From G963556115 sp963677015 (GTDB taxonomy: Bacteria > Planctomycetota > SZUA-567), in contig OY781533.1 of NCBI GenBank assembly GCA_963677015.1, positions 1,798,001-1,862,000 on the forward strand: 64,000 nucleotides of DNA, read 5' to 3'. The notes beneath the pieces are model-generated. The model was not told the origin of the DNA and made no database searches. It saw only the letters and a program-made list of their open reading frames with translations. Below, piece by piece: positions 25,902 to 35,019 of the stretch. Every line of letters starts with the position of its first letter. Position 1 is the first letter of the stretch. The position numbers were made by a program, and so were the translations under genes.

Positions 25902-27250
25902 GAGACACCCTTTTCTACAGCTTTAATGTCTCCTGTAAGCACTATTGAGTTATTCGGCCTATTCATACCTGACAACAAGACAGCTCGTTCTTCAAGCTCA
26001 TTCGTGCTGAAAATTTCCTCTGCATACATCATATATGTAAATGAAGTAACTCCAGTAACGCCTCCATATTCAATTAACGTCTGTTTATATGAACGCTGCT
26101 TCTTCATATCAATAAGAGCAAGTGCCTCAAACTTTACCTGATCCACAATATTCTTAATTGAATAATCATTAGTTAATATTTTACCTCTGGCATCAGCCTT
26201 AAAGATAAAGTTATAACTATCAGCCAACTGCTTAAGATTATTATCTATCTCTTCAGCTGTAAAATAATTCTTAACAGCTGCTTGTTCATAGGCAATAATC
26301 AAAGCATTTATCCTCATCACTTCAACAATAAGTATCCGATTATGATTACGCTCAATGCGCTCTGCAGTAGTGGGATTCCATAATGGAACAATACTACCCT
26401 GTTTTATAGTATTATTGTTTGAAACATAATACTCCTGATAATCTTGGGCAGAACGAATTTCTGTAAAGCTTTTAAGTAACTCTTTACCAAATGACATTGT
26501 ATTAATAGCACTATCAAACGCATCTCCACCTAAAAAACTTAATGACAGTGCTTGCCACAGTCCCGGAAACGAATCACTACCAAATCCGAATGCATTTGCC
26601 AGTGCCTTAGGAACAGTAGAAAGAAATGGGGCATTGTTACTAATCAAATTTAGTGCATTCTGTACACCACTTGACACAGCTCCAGTAGGAGTAGAAAAGA
26701 TAGAACCTATATTTTCTACAGCACTACCGATATCAAACTGCGAAACAAGAGCATTAGCCTGACTACTTGGTATATTCCACTGATCCTGAAAAGCGCCTTG
26801 AATAGCCGCCCTGGCGTTATCACCTGCATCATAAACAGATTCTTTCATTGCTCCCTTACTAACTGGAGCAGCATCCTGTTTTGTCTCAGAAAAGGTTATG
26901 GAAAACCTTATCATACCAAGATTACCAGAATTATCAGAGCTCATTGTCGGAGTCCCAATAACAGCAATATTATCATATGAGCCCAAAACCGGTAAAGTTA
27001 AGTTCCCCTGTTGACCATCACTCAAGACCTTTTCAAATGCTTCAGCTTCACTCTGCCAGCTGTCACCACTAACAAAACAATCCAGAGTGAATTCCTTCGG
27101 CATTTTGCCTAGATCCTCTACAAAACGAACAAGTGAATTCGGATAATCATGTATAGCAACCTTACGCCCACATGTACCCCGCTCTGTTTCAACAAAGAAC
27201 TCTATACCTTTATAGCTTGCGACCTGCAAATTTTTAAGATAGTTTACCAT
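25898..27250 (-). CDS. Mu gp43-like 'DNA circularisation' N-domain tail protein
   Basis: A 450-residue protein. The N terminus (SYKGIEFFVETERGTCGRKV, then DLGKMPKEFTLDCFVSG) is the DNA-circularisation-N domain found in Mu gpN/gp43. The family name is historical; it is a tail-hub or tape-end protein in Mu-like phages. Gene order after the tape measure fits. Confidence 0.85.
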   Translation of the reverse strand: MVNYLKNLQVASYKGIEFFVETERGTCGRKVAIHDYPNSLVRFVEDLGKMPKEFTLDCFVSGDSWQSEAEAFEKVLSDGQQGNLTLPVLGSYDNIAVIGTPTMSSDNSGNLGMIRFSITFSETKQDAAPVSKGAMKESVYDAGDNARAAIQGAFQDQWNIPSSQANALVSQFDIGSAVENIGSIFSTPTGAVSSGVQNALNLISNNAPFLSTVPKALANAFGFGSDSFPGLWQALSLSFLGGDAFDSAINTMSFGKELLKSFTEIRSAQDYQEYYVSNNNTIKQGSIVPLWNPTTAERIERNHNRILIVEVMRINALIIAYEQAAVKNYFTAEEIDNNLKQLADSYNFIFKADARGKILTNDYSIKNIVDQVKFEALALIDMKKQRSYKQTLIEYGGVTGVTSFTYMMYAEEIFSTNELEERAVLLSGMNRPNNSIVLTGDIKAVEKGVS

Positions 27251-27257
27251 AATAAAA

Positions 27258-27836
27258 TCACCCGCTAATATGAGCCATATTCATACCCTTAGGCAAACTA
27301 ATTTCAGCCTGCTCAACCTTACTGTCGCCTGTGGCAGAAACAACAATTTTTCCGGTAAAACTGTGAATAAGAGTCTGAACTTCACCAACTTTTTGTGAAT
27401 AATTATCCGTATATGGCTTTATGTAATCTGGGCTATTAGAATTGTTGTTAACCTCAACCTCAGAATCATCTCCAACGAACCAGTCACCTACAGCACTGGC
27501 GATCTTACCCAGCCATCCTAAAAAATCTTTAGCTTTATTAATCACCCAGTCAAATTTATCAACTAGCCAATTTTGAATACTTTCACCAATATTCTTAAAA
27601 ACGCCCGTAAGATTTTCAGAAATCCCGCAAACTTTCCCGATCCAATCCACGAAGGCCCCAATTTTTTCAGAAACCCATTCAAACGGCATAGCAACATATT
27701 CATAAATACTTCCTCCTATTTTCTTTAACACACCCCAGACAGACCCCGTTTCTCGATAACATTCACGAAACCACTTTATAAGCTCAATGATGGCAACTGT
27801 AAACGGAGCGATACCATTAATACCTTCTTGGATTTT
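27258..27836 (-). CDS. tape measure protein, C-terminal portion in a shifted frame
   Basis: The frame is open from 27836; the first ATG is at 27731. The stretch before that ATG encodes EGINGIAPFTVAIIELIKWF and RECYRETGSVWGVLKK. This repeats a motif in the upstream frame (QWFRECYTETGSVWGAL) about 50 residues earlier. Joining the frames at the A5 run (T5 on the plus strand, 27833-27837) restores a single tape measure of about 899 residues. The rest is Trp-rich amphipathic helix (WLVDKFDWVINKAKDFLGWL). It is either a one-base lesion or sequencing error, or an unusual -1 slippage. Confidence 0.75.
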   Translation of the reverse strand, partial: KIQEGINGIAPFTVAIIELIKWFRECYRETGSVWGVLKKIGGSIYEYVAMPFEWVSEKIGAFVDWIGKVCGISENLTGVFKNIGESIQNWLVDKFDWVINKAKDFLGWLGKIASAVGDWFVGDDSEVEVNNNSNSPDYIKPYTDNYSQKVGEVQTLIHSFTGKIVVSATGDSKVEQAEISLPKGMNMAHISG

Positions 27837-29956
27837 TCATACATCATACCAAGTGCGCCCCAGACTGAACCTGTCTCTGTATAGCATTCTCTAAACCACT
27901 GAACAAGCTTATAAATGCCGTATGCTAAAGCACCAACAGCAACTACCACAATTCCAATAGGGTTTGCTGTAAGAACTATATTAAGTGCGGCTTGTGCTGC
28001 ATTCCAAAGCCATGTCACAACAGTAACAGCCTTAGTAGCACCAGAAACAGCAAGCATAGCAGCCCCATGCGCCAACATTCCTGCACTCTGCTTAGCCCAG
28101 CCCATTCCTTTGAGGGCAACACCCCATGCTTTGGTCCATAATGCAGCTATTTTAGTTCGAGCTGTTTGAGCTTTTGTTGCTAAATCCAATTTAATTATAT
28201 TTCTTATCAACTTTTTCTTTATAAGACGAAGCCGTTTGATTGAGTTGCCCCATAATCCTGTAGTTTTAGAAGCATTATTCTCACTACGAATCAATTTTTT
28301 GATTACTTTTTCCCAAAGTAAAGTTTTAAAGATCATCTTTGTTATAGGGCCAACCATTGTAGCTTTCGCAATCATCCAAGCTGTTCCAATAGAAGTTATG
28401 ACTGTAAACAAGCCACCCAAACCGGCAATCAGCCATTTAATAGGTGCAGGCATTTTCTGTAAAGCTTTTGTTCCCCACGAAATAGTTTTCGCAAATAACC
28501 GTATTGCAGGAGATACCGAAGCGACTAGATCAACAGTTGCATTCTTTATGTTATTTACCATTATTTCCCATTGTGACCAATCTGAACTTAAAACTGTATC
28601 AGCCATTCGAGAAACGGTACCATCAGAATTTGCAATCTCTTTTTTGAATTTTTCCATATTACCAAGCTGAAGCATCAAACCTTTTATTGCTTCTTCACCC
28701 GTCTGATCCAAACCGAGTGACTGAAGGATTGTTAATTTATCTTTATCAGATTTTCCATTTAAGGCTTTTGCATAATCCTTGATAATATTTTGAATACTCT
28801 GTCTTTCTCCCTTTTCATCAAATATCTTTATACCCGCAACTTTAAAAATATCTTTATTCTGAGTATATTTACTCATTGAATTCATTAGAGCATTAAAAGC
28901 CTCACCACCTCTTTCTCCCTTAAAACCAGCTTCTGCAAGTGCGGATAAAGTCGCAAGTCCTTCATCTAATCCAACCCCAGCAGTTGCCATTTGTGCGGCT
29001 GATTTTGTGACAAGCATTTTTGTAAAACCAGCGGTACTTTCAGAAGCGATATTACTTGCCTTTGCAATCTTATCAGCTATCTTTTTCATATTTGCTAGAT
29101 TTTCAGTTGGATCACTTGATTTCATACCAAGAGCTGATTGAGCAGTCATTAGCAATTCAGTTGCTTCCTGTACGTCTGTCATACCCGCTGTTGCAAATTC
29201 AGAAACAAATGGCAACGCTTTCATTGCATTATTGGCGTCCAATCCTGCAGAAGTAAGATCATAAAGACTAGAAATTGCTGAATTAGCGTCAATAGGAAGT
29301 TTTTCAGAAAGTGCATATGCGACCTCAAGCATTTGCTGTTTATTTTCTGCACTGTTACCAGACATAATACTCAAAGTCCTAGCTATTTCCCTGTCTTGCT
29401 CCAGATACTGATCAAGTCCATTTTTTGCCACCATTGCGCCAATCGAAGCTCCAACAGCCATACCCGCAAGTCCGCTATTACCAATGCTTTTTTTAATATT
29501 TTCTTTTGCTTTTCCTGCTTTATTCTTAATGCTGCCATAAGTTTTAGATGCTTGAGTTCGCAGTTTACGAAAAGCACTAGTGGTATCATTTACTGATTGC
29601 GTAACTTTAAACTGAGTATTTTTGAATTTTAAAGCTTTTGTTACAGTTTTGAGTAATGCTTTACCGGCCATAGCATTTCCTGAGACAACAGCCTTTGCTT
29701 GCTTTAAAGTTGTTTCCTTCAATTGCTGTTGTGATTCAGTAACCGGTACTATACTGCCATTCATTCGTACAAATGAACGACAAGCGGCGGCGGCCTGATT
29801 AGTAATAGCTTTTTTCAATTTGTCGCTTGATGAAACATTTGATGCCATAGTTCCATCAAAACTTATCAATAGTTTATTGATATTTTTAAGAGGATTAGAA
29901 AAATTATCTATCAACTTATAAATATATGCTATTGTATTACTTCCACCTGCAGCCAT
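27776..29956 (-). CDS. tail tape measure protein, N-terminal 726 residues (Mu gp42-like)
   Basis: Sets tail length and occupies the tail lumen. Helical throughout. A TP901-type core (residues about 180-460: ALGMKSSDPTENLANMKK and AEAGFKGERGGEAFNALMNS) is followed by hydrophobic segments (IKWLIAGLGGLFTVITSIGT; VLTANPIGIVVVAVGALAYG). The reading frame ends with an atypical tail (VSLRLQLPSLSL) just after a motif that continues in another frame, so it is probably broken at 27833-27837. It starts at the stop of the frameshifted chaperone (TAATG). Confidence 0.88.
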   Translation of the reverse strand: MAAGGSNTIAYIYKLIDNFSNPLKNINKLLISFDGTMASNVSSSDKLKKAITNQAAAACRSFVRMNGSIVPVTESQQQLKETTLKQAKAVVSGNAMAGKALLKTVTKALKFKNTQFKVTQSVNDTTSAFRKLRTQASKTYGSIKNKAGKAKENIKKSIGNSGLAGMAVGASIGAMVAKNGLDQYLEQDREIARTLSIMSGNSAENKQQMLEVAYALSEKLPIDANSAISSLYDLTSAGLDANNAMKALPFVSEFATAGMTDVQEATELLMTAQSALGMKSSDPTENLANMKKIADKIAKASNIASESTAGFTKMLVTKSAAQMATAGVGLDEGLATLSALAEAGFKGERGGEAFNALMNSMSKYTQNKDIFKVAGIKIFDEKGERQSIQNIIKDYAKALNGKSDKDKLTILQSLGLDQTGEEAIKGLMLQLGNMEKFKKEIANSDGTVSRMADTVLSSDWSQWEIMVNNIKNATVDLVASVSPAIRLFAKTISWGTKALQKMPAPIKWLIAGLGGLFTVITSIGTAWMIAKATMVGPITKMIFKTLLWEKVIKKLIRSENNASKTTGLWGNSIKRLRLIKKKLIRNIIKLDLATKAQTARTKIAALWTKAWGVALKGMGWAKQSAGMLAHGAAMLAVSGATKAVTVVTWLWNAAQAALNIVLTANPIGIVVVAVGALAYGIYKLVQWFRECYTETGSVWGALGMMYEKSKKVLMVSLRLQLPSLSL

Positions 29957-30156
29957 TAATTATCTCTCTTATTCCCAATCTTACGCATTTCCTGTTTGCG
30001 TATTTGACTAATTTCTTTCATTACATCAGAACCTATACGCAATTCGTCTGCACTCATTCCCAGTGCTGCCGAATAACTTATTGCCCCCTCAGTAAGCAAG
30101 GATATACGCCACGCATCTCTATATATTTGCTCTAAAGACCTCTGGCAATCCGAGTA
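29956..30156 (-). CDS. tail assembly chaperone GT extension (-1 frame), 66 residues
   Basis: This frame has no start codon. It is entered by -1 slippage of ribosomes at the T7 run (30162-30156) near the end of the upstream chaperone gene. It encodes YSDCQRSLEQIYRDAWRISL, then a helical tail, and ends with TAA overlapping the tape measure ATG. This matches the lambda G/GT and Mu gp41/41' arrangement, where the minor fusion protein recruits tube subunits to the tape measure. The fused product would be about 229 residues. Confidence 0.85.
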   Translation of the reverse strand, partial: YSDCQRSLEQIYRDAWRISLLTEGAISYSAALGMSADELRIGSDVMKEISQIRKQEMRKIGNKRDN

Positions 30157-30644
30157 AAAAAAGCAATATATCGAACAGCCACTTCAAAAACCTCATCTGG
30201 ATTGAGCTCATTAAGGTGAATGTCTTTTAGAGGGATATCGTGCCCAGACTCTGACTCCCACGACGCAATACCGGAATTAAGCAGATCATAACACTTTTTA
30301 ATAACATTTACGTCATCTGGAATATGTGAACTTGCCAACATCAAAGTATCAAAAGTATCTTTGTATTTGTCTTTCTCTTCAGAAGTATCTTCTTGCTTCT
30401 GATTTCGCTCTTCAATTTGTTTCATTGCATCTTCAAGGCCAGCAATGGTTTTAATCGCTGCAACCTGCATATTCTGAACAGCTCTGGCAAATATTCCCTG
30501 CAATGCACATACAAGATTGGCCTGTTTGCGCTTTGGTCTTGTTAGTAAAACTGCCTTTACATCAGTCACAATTCCTTCACCGGGCACTGCCACATCTTTT
30601 ACTGTATTAGAAAACTCATATCTTAGGACACCTGCTAAATCCAT
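30132..30644 (-). CDS. tail assembly chaperone (G-like, Mu gp41 position)
   Basis: A 170-residue protein between the tube and tape measure genes. The N-terminal DLAGVLRYEFSNTVKDVAVP is followed by a charged middle (QIEERNQKQEDTSEEKDKYK) and a helical C terminus ending at the slippery site. AAAGG at 8-nt spacing supports the ATG. Confidence 0.8.
   Translation of the reverse strand: MDLAGVLRYEFSNTVKDVAVPGEGIVTDVKAVLLTRPKRKQANLVCALQGIFARAVQNMQVAAIKTIAGLEDAMKQIEERNQKQEDTSEEKDKYKDTFDTLMLASSHIPDDVNVIKKCYDLLNSGIASWESESGHDIPLKDIHLNELNPDEVFEVAVRYIAFFTRIARGL
30156..30162 (-). other. programmed -1 frameshift site T_TTT_TTT
   Basis: In the zero frame the codons are GCT TTT TTT ACT. The heptamer T TTT TTT allows both tRNAs to re-pair after a -1 slip and opens a 66-codon frame that ends exactly at the tape measure start. 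Position and arrangement are conserved in lambda-like and Mu-like tail chaperone genes. Confidence 0.88.
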
Positions 30645-30708
30645 TGTTATTACCTTTCAATTTTATATTATGTCTTTATTACAACTTGCAAATAATTATG
30701 GTCTGGGA

Positions 30709-31113
30709 CTAAACATCTTCACACGGCAGCCCCTGGATAGTCACTGGAATCTTACCATCACTATTAATACCAACCTCCTGTCGTTCAACAACTGTTGCCC
30801 CCTGCATAATGTATTGCTTATCAGGAAATACAACTTTAACAACATTTACATTGTCACTTTCTTTTGCATCATACAATGCAGATAGTGAATCAGGATCATT
30901 AAACATGTCAAAAGACAGTGATGAATACGCCTCATCTGTTTTTTGTGTTTGGATTAAAACAGATTTACCACCACGAGTTCCGGTACGTGCAACATTCTGA
31001 AACCCACCCGGATCAAAACTTCCAGATTCACCATCAAAAAGGATTTCGTTATCATTGAGATAAATAGTCGCATTAGACAATCCACTTTTAACCCTGTCAT
31101 TACCTTCAGCCAT
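30709..31113 (-). CDS. tail tube protein (Mu gpM-like)
   Basis: A 134-residue beta-rich protein with the tube pattern: GLSNATIYLNDNEILFDGES, then VVKVVFPDKQYIMQGATVVE. It directly follows the sheath gene, as tube genes do in Mu-like phages. Confidence 0.82.
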   Translation of the reverse strand: MAEGNDRVKSGLSNATIYLNDNEILFDGESGSFDPGGFQNVARTGTRGGKSVLIQTQKTDEAYSSLSFDMFNDPDSLSALYDAKESDNVNVVKVVFPDKQYIMQGATVVERQEVGINSDGKIPVTIQGLPCEDV

Positions 31114-31135
31114 CTTTATAGCTCCTTATTAAGTT

Positions 31136-32713
31136 TTAATTGAAATCCATATTGAATACAAAATCAAATACACGCCCCTGCACGACAATCTGAAGAACAG
31201 ACTGGACCTTTGAAAGCCCGTTAATTTTGTCAAACTCAATAACAAGGCGGTCGTCAAAATATTTTAGAGCATCACGGCCCTGCTCAACAAGCATCAAAGA
31301 ACCAAGATCAGTATAAATTTCCTTACAGTCAGCCCTTAACTTTGCTTTATTGAATGCACTTCTACCAGGAGTTGTACCTCCAGAAGTCATTCGGGTTTGT
31401 TTGTATTTACGTTTAATCTCTTCATAAAAGAGTTCTCGAACGACAGAAACGGTATCAACATAGTTAAGATAATGAAAACTGCCATTTTCAGCACCAGTAT
31501 CGTCATTAGTATATGGCGTAACAAAAGCACCGGTAATCACCATATCTTCTGAGTCATTGAGTCCGATGATACTATACCCGGTATCTTCAAGGTCCCGCTG
31601 CTCTGATTCAGTGAAGAAGTTTTCTCCTGTCCTAGTTGAAATATTGCTTAGCGGCGTATTGAAATACGGCAAACTGGCAAGAGCAGCACCGCCAATCTGA
31701 TCTGAAGCAGCGATAGTTGTGACATAATTTGTAAGTGGAGCACCGGTTGTTAAACGTCTTGACCTGATCCCCATAAACATAACCGCCCGCCAATCAGCAG
31801 GAGAAATAAGTGAACCTCCTTTATGCTCAGCATTGTCGGTAGTGTTATTCCCGCAGAAAGTAAGGACCTGCTTATTGAGTGGGTTGACAAGACTCAGCAA
31901 CTCCGAGTATGTACCATCAATACCAATAAATGCCTGCCCATCCTGAATAGAATTCTGGGTATAAAGCCTATTATATAAGAATGTTTCAATAACCGAAATC
32001 TGTGAAATCCATGCTGCTGGCCAGTTGATTCCAGTAAAACGAAGTGTACCGACATTGTCAAAGAGATCAGTTACATCAGCTTCTCCAGCACCACCTGTAA
32101 ACCCAGTCAACGTATAACTGACACCAGCACCGCCATATTGATCAACAACAATAGGATAATAATTGCCAATGCTGCCGGTATCAACAGCAGTAAAAGTTAG
32201 CTTCTTATCTGTTTCATGAGTGACATCAGCGACAACAACAGCAGGCATTGTTGTTAATTTGTTATATCTTAACTTAAGCCTATTTATAATTGTTTCCGCA
32301 GTCTCACCCTTGACGATATCAACAGTCACACCATATTTTTTATCATCAACCGCACAAATACGAATGGTACCATCAGCTGTTGCGGTACCAGCAAGGACAA
32401 CCTCAGCGGAGGCCTTGGTTGCGGATTCTGCTTCATTGGTCACAAGAATAGCAAGCTCTGCAATGCGACTACTTCCCGCCCACTGCTCTTTCCAGATACG
32501 AATTCGATTAAATAAATCAGAATTTGCCCCAAATAGTGATTCAAGTAAGCTATGCTCAAATTTCTCAACATTACGGTATATTTTCTTTGCTGCTGCCGTT
32601 GCTCCCGCAGCTATAGTACCAACAAGCAGGTCACGTCTACCATCTATTGTTGCCGCGATGTCTGCTGGTGTTACCTGAATATTTACAACAGGATTATCTA
32701 CTGGATTACTCAT
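31136..32713 (-). CDS. contractile tail sheath protein (Mu gpL-like)
   Basis: A 525-residue sheath subunit. The N terminus (NIQVTPADIAATIDGRRDLL) and the C-terminal ATIGMTSG-type region, here RMTSGGTTPGRSAFNKAKLR followed by VVQGRVFDFVFNMDF, match Mu-type sheath proteins. It shows that the tail is contractile. Confidence 0.92.
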   Translation of the reverse strand: MSNPVDNPVVNIQVTPADIAATIDGRRDLLVGTIAAGATAAAKKIYRNVEKFEHSLLESLFGANSDLFNRIRIWKEQWAGSSRIAELAILVTNEAESATKASAEVVLAGTATADGTIRICAVDDKKYGVTVDIVKGETAETIINRLKLRYNKLTTMPAVVVADVTHETDKKLTFTAVDTGSIGNYYPIVVDQYGGAGVSYTLTGFTGGAGEADVTDLFDNVGTLRFTGINWPAAWISQISVIETFLYNRLYTQNSIQDGQAFIGIDGTYSELLSLVNPLNKQVLTFCGNNTTDNAEHKGGSLISPADWRAVMFMGIRSRRLTTGAPLTNYVTTIAASDQIGGAALASLPYFNTPLSNISTRTGENFFTESEQRDLEDTGYSIIGLNDSEDMVITGAFVTPYTNDDTGAENGSFHYLNYVDTVSVVRELFYEEIKRKYKQTRMTSGGTTPGRSAFNKAKLRADCKEIYTDLGSLMLVEQGRDALKYFDDRLVIEFDKINGLSKVQSVLQIVVQGRVFDFVFNMDFN

Positions 32714-32770
32714 ATTAACACACTCCTAAAGAATAATTACTATATAACTAATTACTTGATATCAAAAGCC

Positions 32771-33037
32771 CTATACTCTGGTCAGACAAGGATTATTTTC
32801 ACGAGTTACATCAGCTAACCGACGTCGGTAAAATTCCTTGACTGGCTTACCATGCTCATTGAACTCAATGTCAATAATATCGCCAATATCATAATCACGC
32901 ATTGCGACGTTTACCCGGTACTTAAGGATTTTATTTCCACGCTGTTTATTCTGCGGCGTTACAATCGCCTTATTCAAAATTTCCTGACTATCTGCTTTAT
33001 CATCAATATCATCAGATACGACACTTTTTTTAACCAT
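32771..33037 (-). CDS. small neck/tail protein (Mu gp38 position)
   Basis: An 88-residue protein beginning MVKKSVVSDDID with GAGGAG 10 nt upstream. An upstream in-frame start (33055) would overlap the previous gene further. It contains VAMRDYDIGDIIDIEFNEHG and ends LTRV. In Mu this slot holds gp38 (DUF2635); similarity is not clear. It carries one copy of the ACCGACGTCGGT palindrome, read here as YRRR. Confidence 0.6.
   Translation of the reverse strand: MVKKSVVSDDIDDKADSQEILNKAIVTPQNKQRGNKILKYRVNVAMRDYDIGDIIDIEFNEHGKPVKEFYRRRLADVTRENNPCLTRV
32818..32829. repeat. palindrome copy 1: ACCGACGTCGGT
   Basis: A 12-bp perfect palindrome in the small neck gene; flanks A/A break the outer pair. It is read in the YRRR frame, unlike the other copies. 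Confidence 0.85.
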
Positions 33038-34190
33038 TATTATTTTGCTCCTCAATATCTACGTTAATTTTCAATGGTACCTTTTCATTAATACGACCAT
33101 TATTATCAATTCCAAATGACATATATACATCACGAAGCGCAACAGTCGGTTCTTCCACAAAATTAGAGTTAACCTCAATAGTATCTCTAAACTGGAAATC
33201 ATAACCGTGGGTATAACAAGCAGTGTCATAGTCTCTCTGTGAATCACCATGATAGGTAATTGTGCAACTATCATTATGTTTCGCCGTATCAAAAAATAGG
33301 CGATTAGGATTTGCTGTTACCAAAGTACAGTTCAGAATATCAAAAATATCCACATAAGCTCTTCTCTGTGCGGCTTCAGCTGCAAGTTCATTGCTACATG
33401 GCAAAAATACTATTACAGTAAAATCACAGGCAGTATTTATCTTTACCCAGTTTTTCTTTGTATTATGACGGATATTGCCGCTAGTTCCGAATTCCTTTTC
33501 CGCGCTACGTGAACCCATAATTAAAAATATAAAAGGTCTACCATCACCATGCTGCGTAAACAGATTTACTGCTCTTTCAAAACTAGCAGCCATGGATATC
33601 CTTGTACCTGTAAGAATCCTGCAAGCAAATAATTCACCAGTAGGGATCTGAGGCGATGCCACAGTGGATTTTAAAATATATTCAGTCGGCGATTTGATTT
33701 CAAAAATTTCATAGAGACCGTTAATACCAAAACTTCTATTCTCAATAAGATACAGATTACCATCAATTTCAGGGACCTCATCAATCTTTGCCACAAACTG
33801 TCTGCGATTAGGGACACCATGCTCTGTCTGTTCTAAATTAAGCTTGACCGTATTACCAGAGCTGCCCAGTCCTTCAACCTCAACACACTTTCCATCAGGC
33901 CACTGTCTACCCGGTCTCTCAAACATAAAAGCTGTCAAGTCATGATTATACTCAACGGTAAATCTAACTCCGTAATCGTCTGACTCAGCAGCTATAATTC
34001 TATTTCTTACCTTGGCATTCTGCAGCCAGACATTGCCGACATTGAGGTTAGCTGGTTCAGACAATACCATCAATACTCTGCCATCGTCCTCAATTACAAC
34101 CTTACCGACGTCGGTAAATTCTGAAAAATCGTCGGTAAACTGAGGGATATAATACTGCATCCATTTGAGCAATCTATATGGGTCAATCAT
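33030..34190 (-). CDS. phage neck/tail-completion protein, function unknown
   Basis: A 386-residue protein in the Mu gp37 (tail terminator-like) slot, but twice the usual length. Residues 1-190 form a beta-rich domain; the second half (RISMAASFERAVNLFTQHGD, then LFFDTAKHNDSCTITYHGDS) resembles the tail-terminator fold. It contains one full palindrome, encoding TDVG, and an adjacent half-site. It overlaps both neighbours by 4-8 nt. Confidence 0.6.
   Translation of the reverse strand: MIDPYRLLKWMQYYIPQFTDDFSEFTDVGKVVIEDDGRVLMVLSEPANLNVGNVWLQNAKVRNRIIAAESDDYGVRFTVEYNHDLTAFMFERPGRQWPDGKCVEVEGLGSSGNTVKLNLEQTEHGVPNRRQFVAKIDEVPEIDGNLYLIENRSFGINGLYEIFEIKSPTEYILKSTVASPQIPTGELFACRILTGTRISMAASFERAVNLFTQHGDGRPFIFLIMGSRSAEKEFGTSGNIRHNTKKNWVKINTACDFTVIVFLPCSNELAAEAAQRRAYVDIFDILNCTLVTANPNRLFFDTAKHNDSCTITYHGDSQRDYDTACYTHGYDFQFRDTIEVNSNFVEEPTVALRDVYMSFGIDNNGRINEKVPLKINVDIEEQNNNG
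34102..34117. repeat. palindrome copy 2: TTACCGACGTCGGTAA
   Basis: A 16-bp perfect palindrome in the 386-residue neck protein gene, followed 12 bp after its right GTCGGTAAA arm by a further half-site GTCGGTAAA. Confidence 0.9.
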
Positions 34191-34609
34191 TTGAGCTTCT
34201 TAACCTCTTCGAGCGGGGTATGTACCATAATATCAAGAAAGTCATCATCCAATTCACGAAAAACACCACCCATATGTGGTCTACGCGCCATATTCATTGT
34301 GCCTTGTTCAAGATATTCTGAATATTCCACTACATTCGTTACTTCAATACCGTTGCCACTACCCTCGTATACAACCTTTTTTGCTAACCGTCCACTCTGA
34401 GACTTGGGGACTTCACCCGGAGCACTTGAACGACTTGGCAATCCTGGATATTTCCTACCACTACGTGTTCCATTAATAAGTGAACGTTTGATCGCATCCT
34501 GAAATTCTCTGCCTACGCGGTCAATTCCCTTAAGCTGCCCACGTTTCAAAGCATTTATGGTATCTTCAGGAGTCGCCTTGGAGCTTTTTTTAACTGTAAT
34601 CTTAATCAC
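34187..34609 (-). CDS. HK97 gp10-like minor tail/neck protein
   Basis: A 140-residue protein with the gp10 pattern: IKRSLINGTRSGRKYPGLPS, then RSSAPGEVPKSQSGRLAKKV and VEYSEYLEQGTMNMARRPHM. It mediates head-to-tail joining. It overlaps its neighbours by 4 nt each. Confidence 0.85.
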   Translation of the reverse strand: MIKITVKKSSKATPEDTINALKRGQLKGIDRVGREFQDAIKRSLINGTRSGRKYPGLPSRSSAPGEVPKSQSGRLAKKVVYEGSGNGIEVTNVVEYSEYLEQGTMNMARRPHMGGVFRELDDDFLDIMVHTPLEEVKKLK

Positions 34610-35001
34610 GCTTTTGCTCCTGCCATATCAATCGAACCACGCTCACTGCACTTTAGAACTATAAACCTATCGCTTTCGAGCGTTATCTTTTCAATACGGT
34701 AATAATTACCTTCACACAATACAAAATGCTGGCCGTCTGTTTCAAGATTCCTGAATTCTTTTTGAGAACGTATAATAAACTTATGGGTAATACTGTTTTC
34801 AGTATTAAGTCCACCTTTACGTTCAAAATCACTTACAAGCCTCAGTCCAGCCCATGTAACAAGTATTTCAGTATACACCTGTCTTGCAACAATCTCTCCT
34901 GCTGGCGCCGCTTTACTCTCACGCTTCAAGATTGTTATATTGAGATCCAGATCACTTATGCTGTATAAATTTCCCTTCAGGCTCTTCCGCTGTCTATTCA
35001 T
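34606..35001 (-). CDS. head-tail adaptor/closure protein (SPP1 gp16-like)
   Basis: A 131-residue beta-barrel-like protein. LNITILKRESKAAPAGEIVA, then TEILVTWAGLRLVS and HKFIIRSQKEF fit the head-closure family. Position between connector and gp10-like genes agrees. Confidence 0.78.
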   Translation of the reverse strand: MNRQRKSLKGNLYSISDLDLNITILKRESKAAPAGEIVARQVYTEILVTWAGLRLVSDFERKGGLNTENSITHKFIIRSQKEFRNLETDGQHFVLCEGNYYRIEKITLESDRFIVLKCSERGSIDMAGAKA

Positions 35002-35019
35002 ACAGAGTAATCCTACTTC

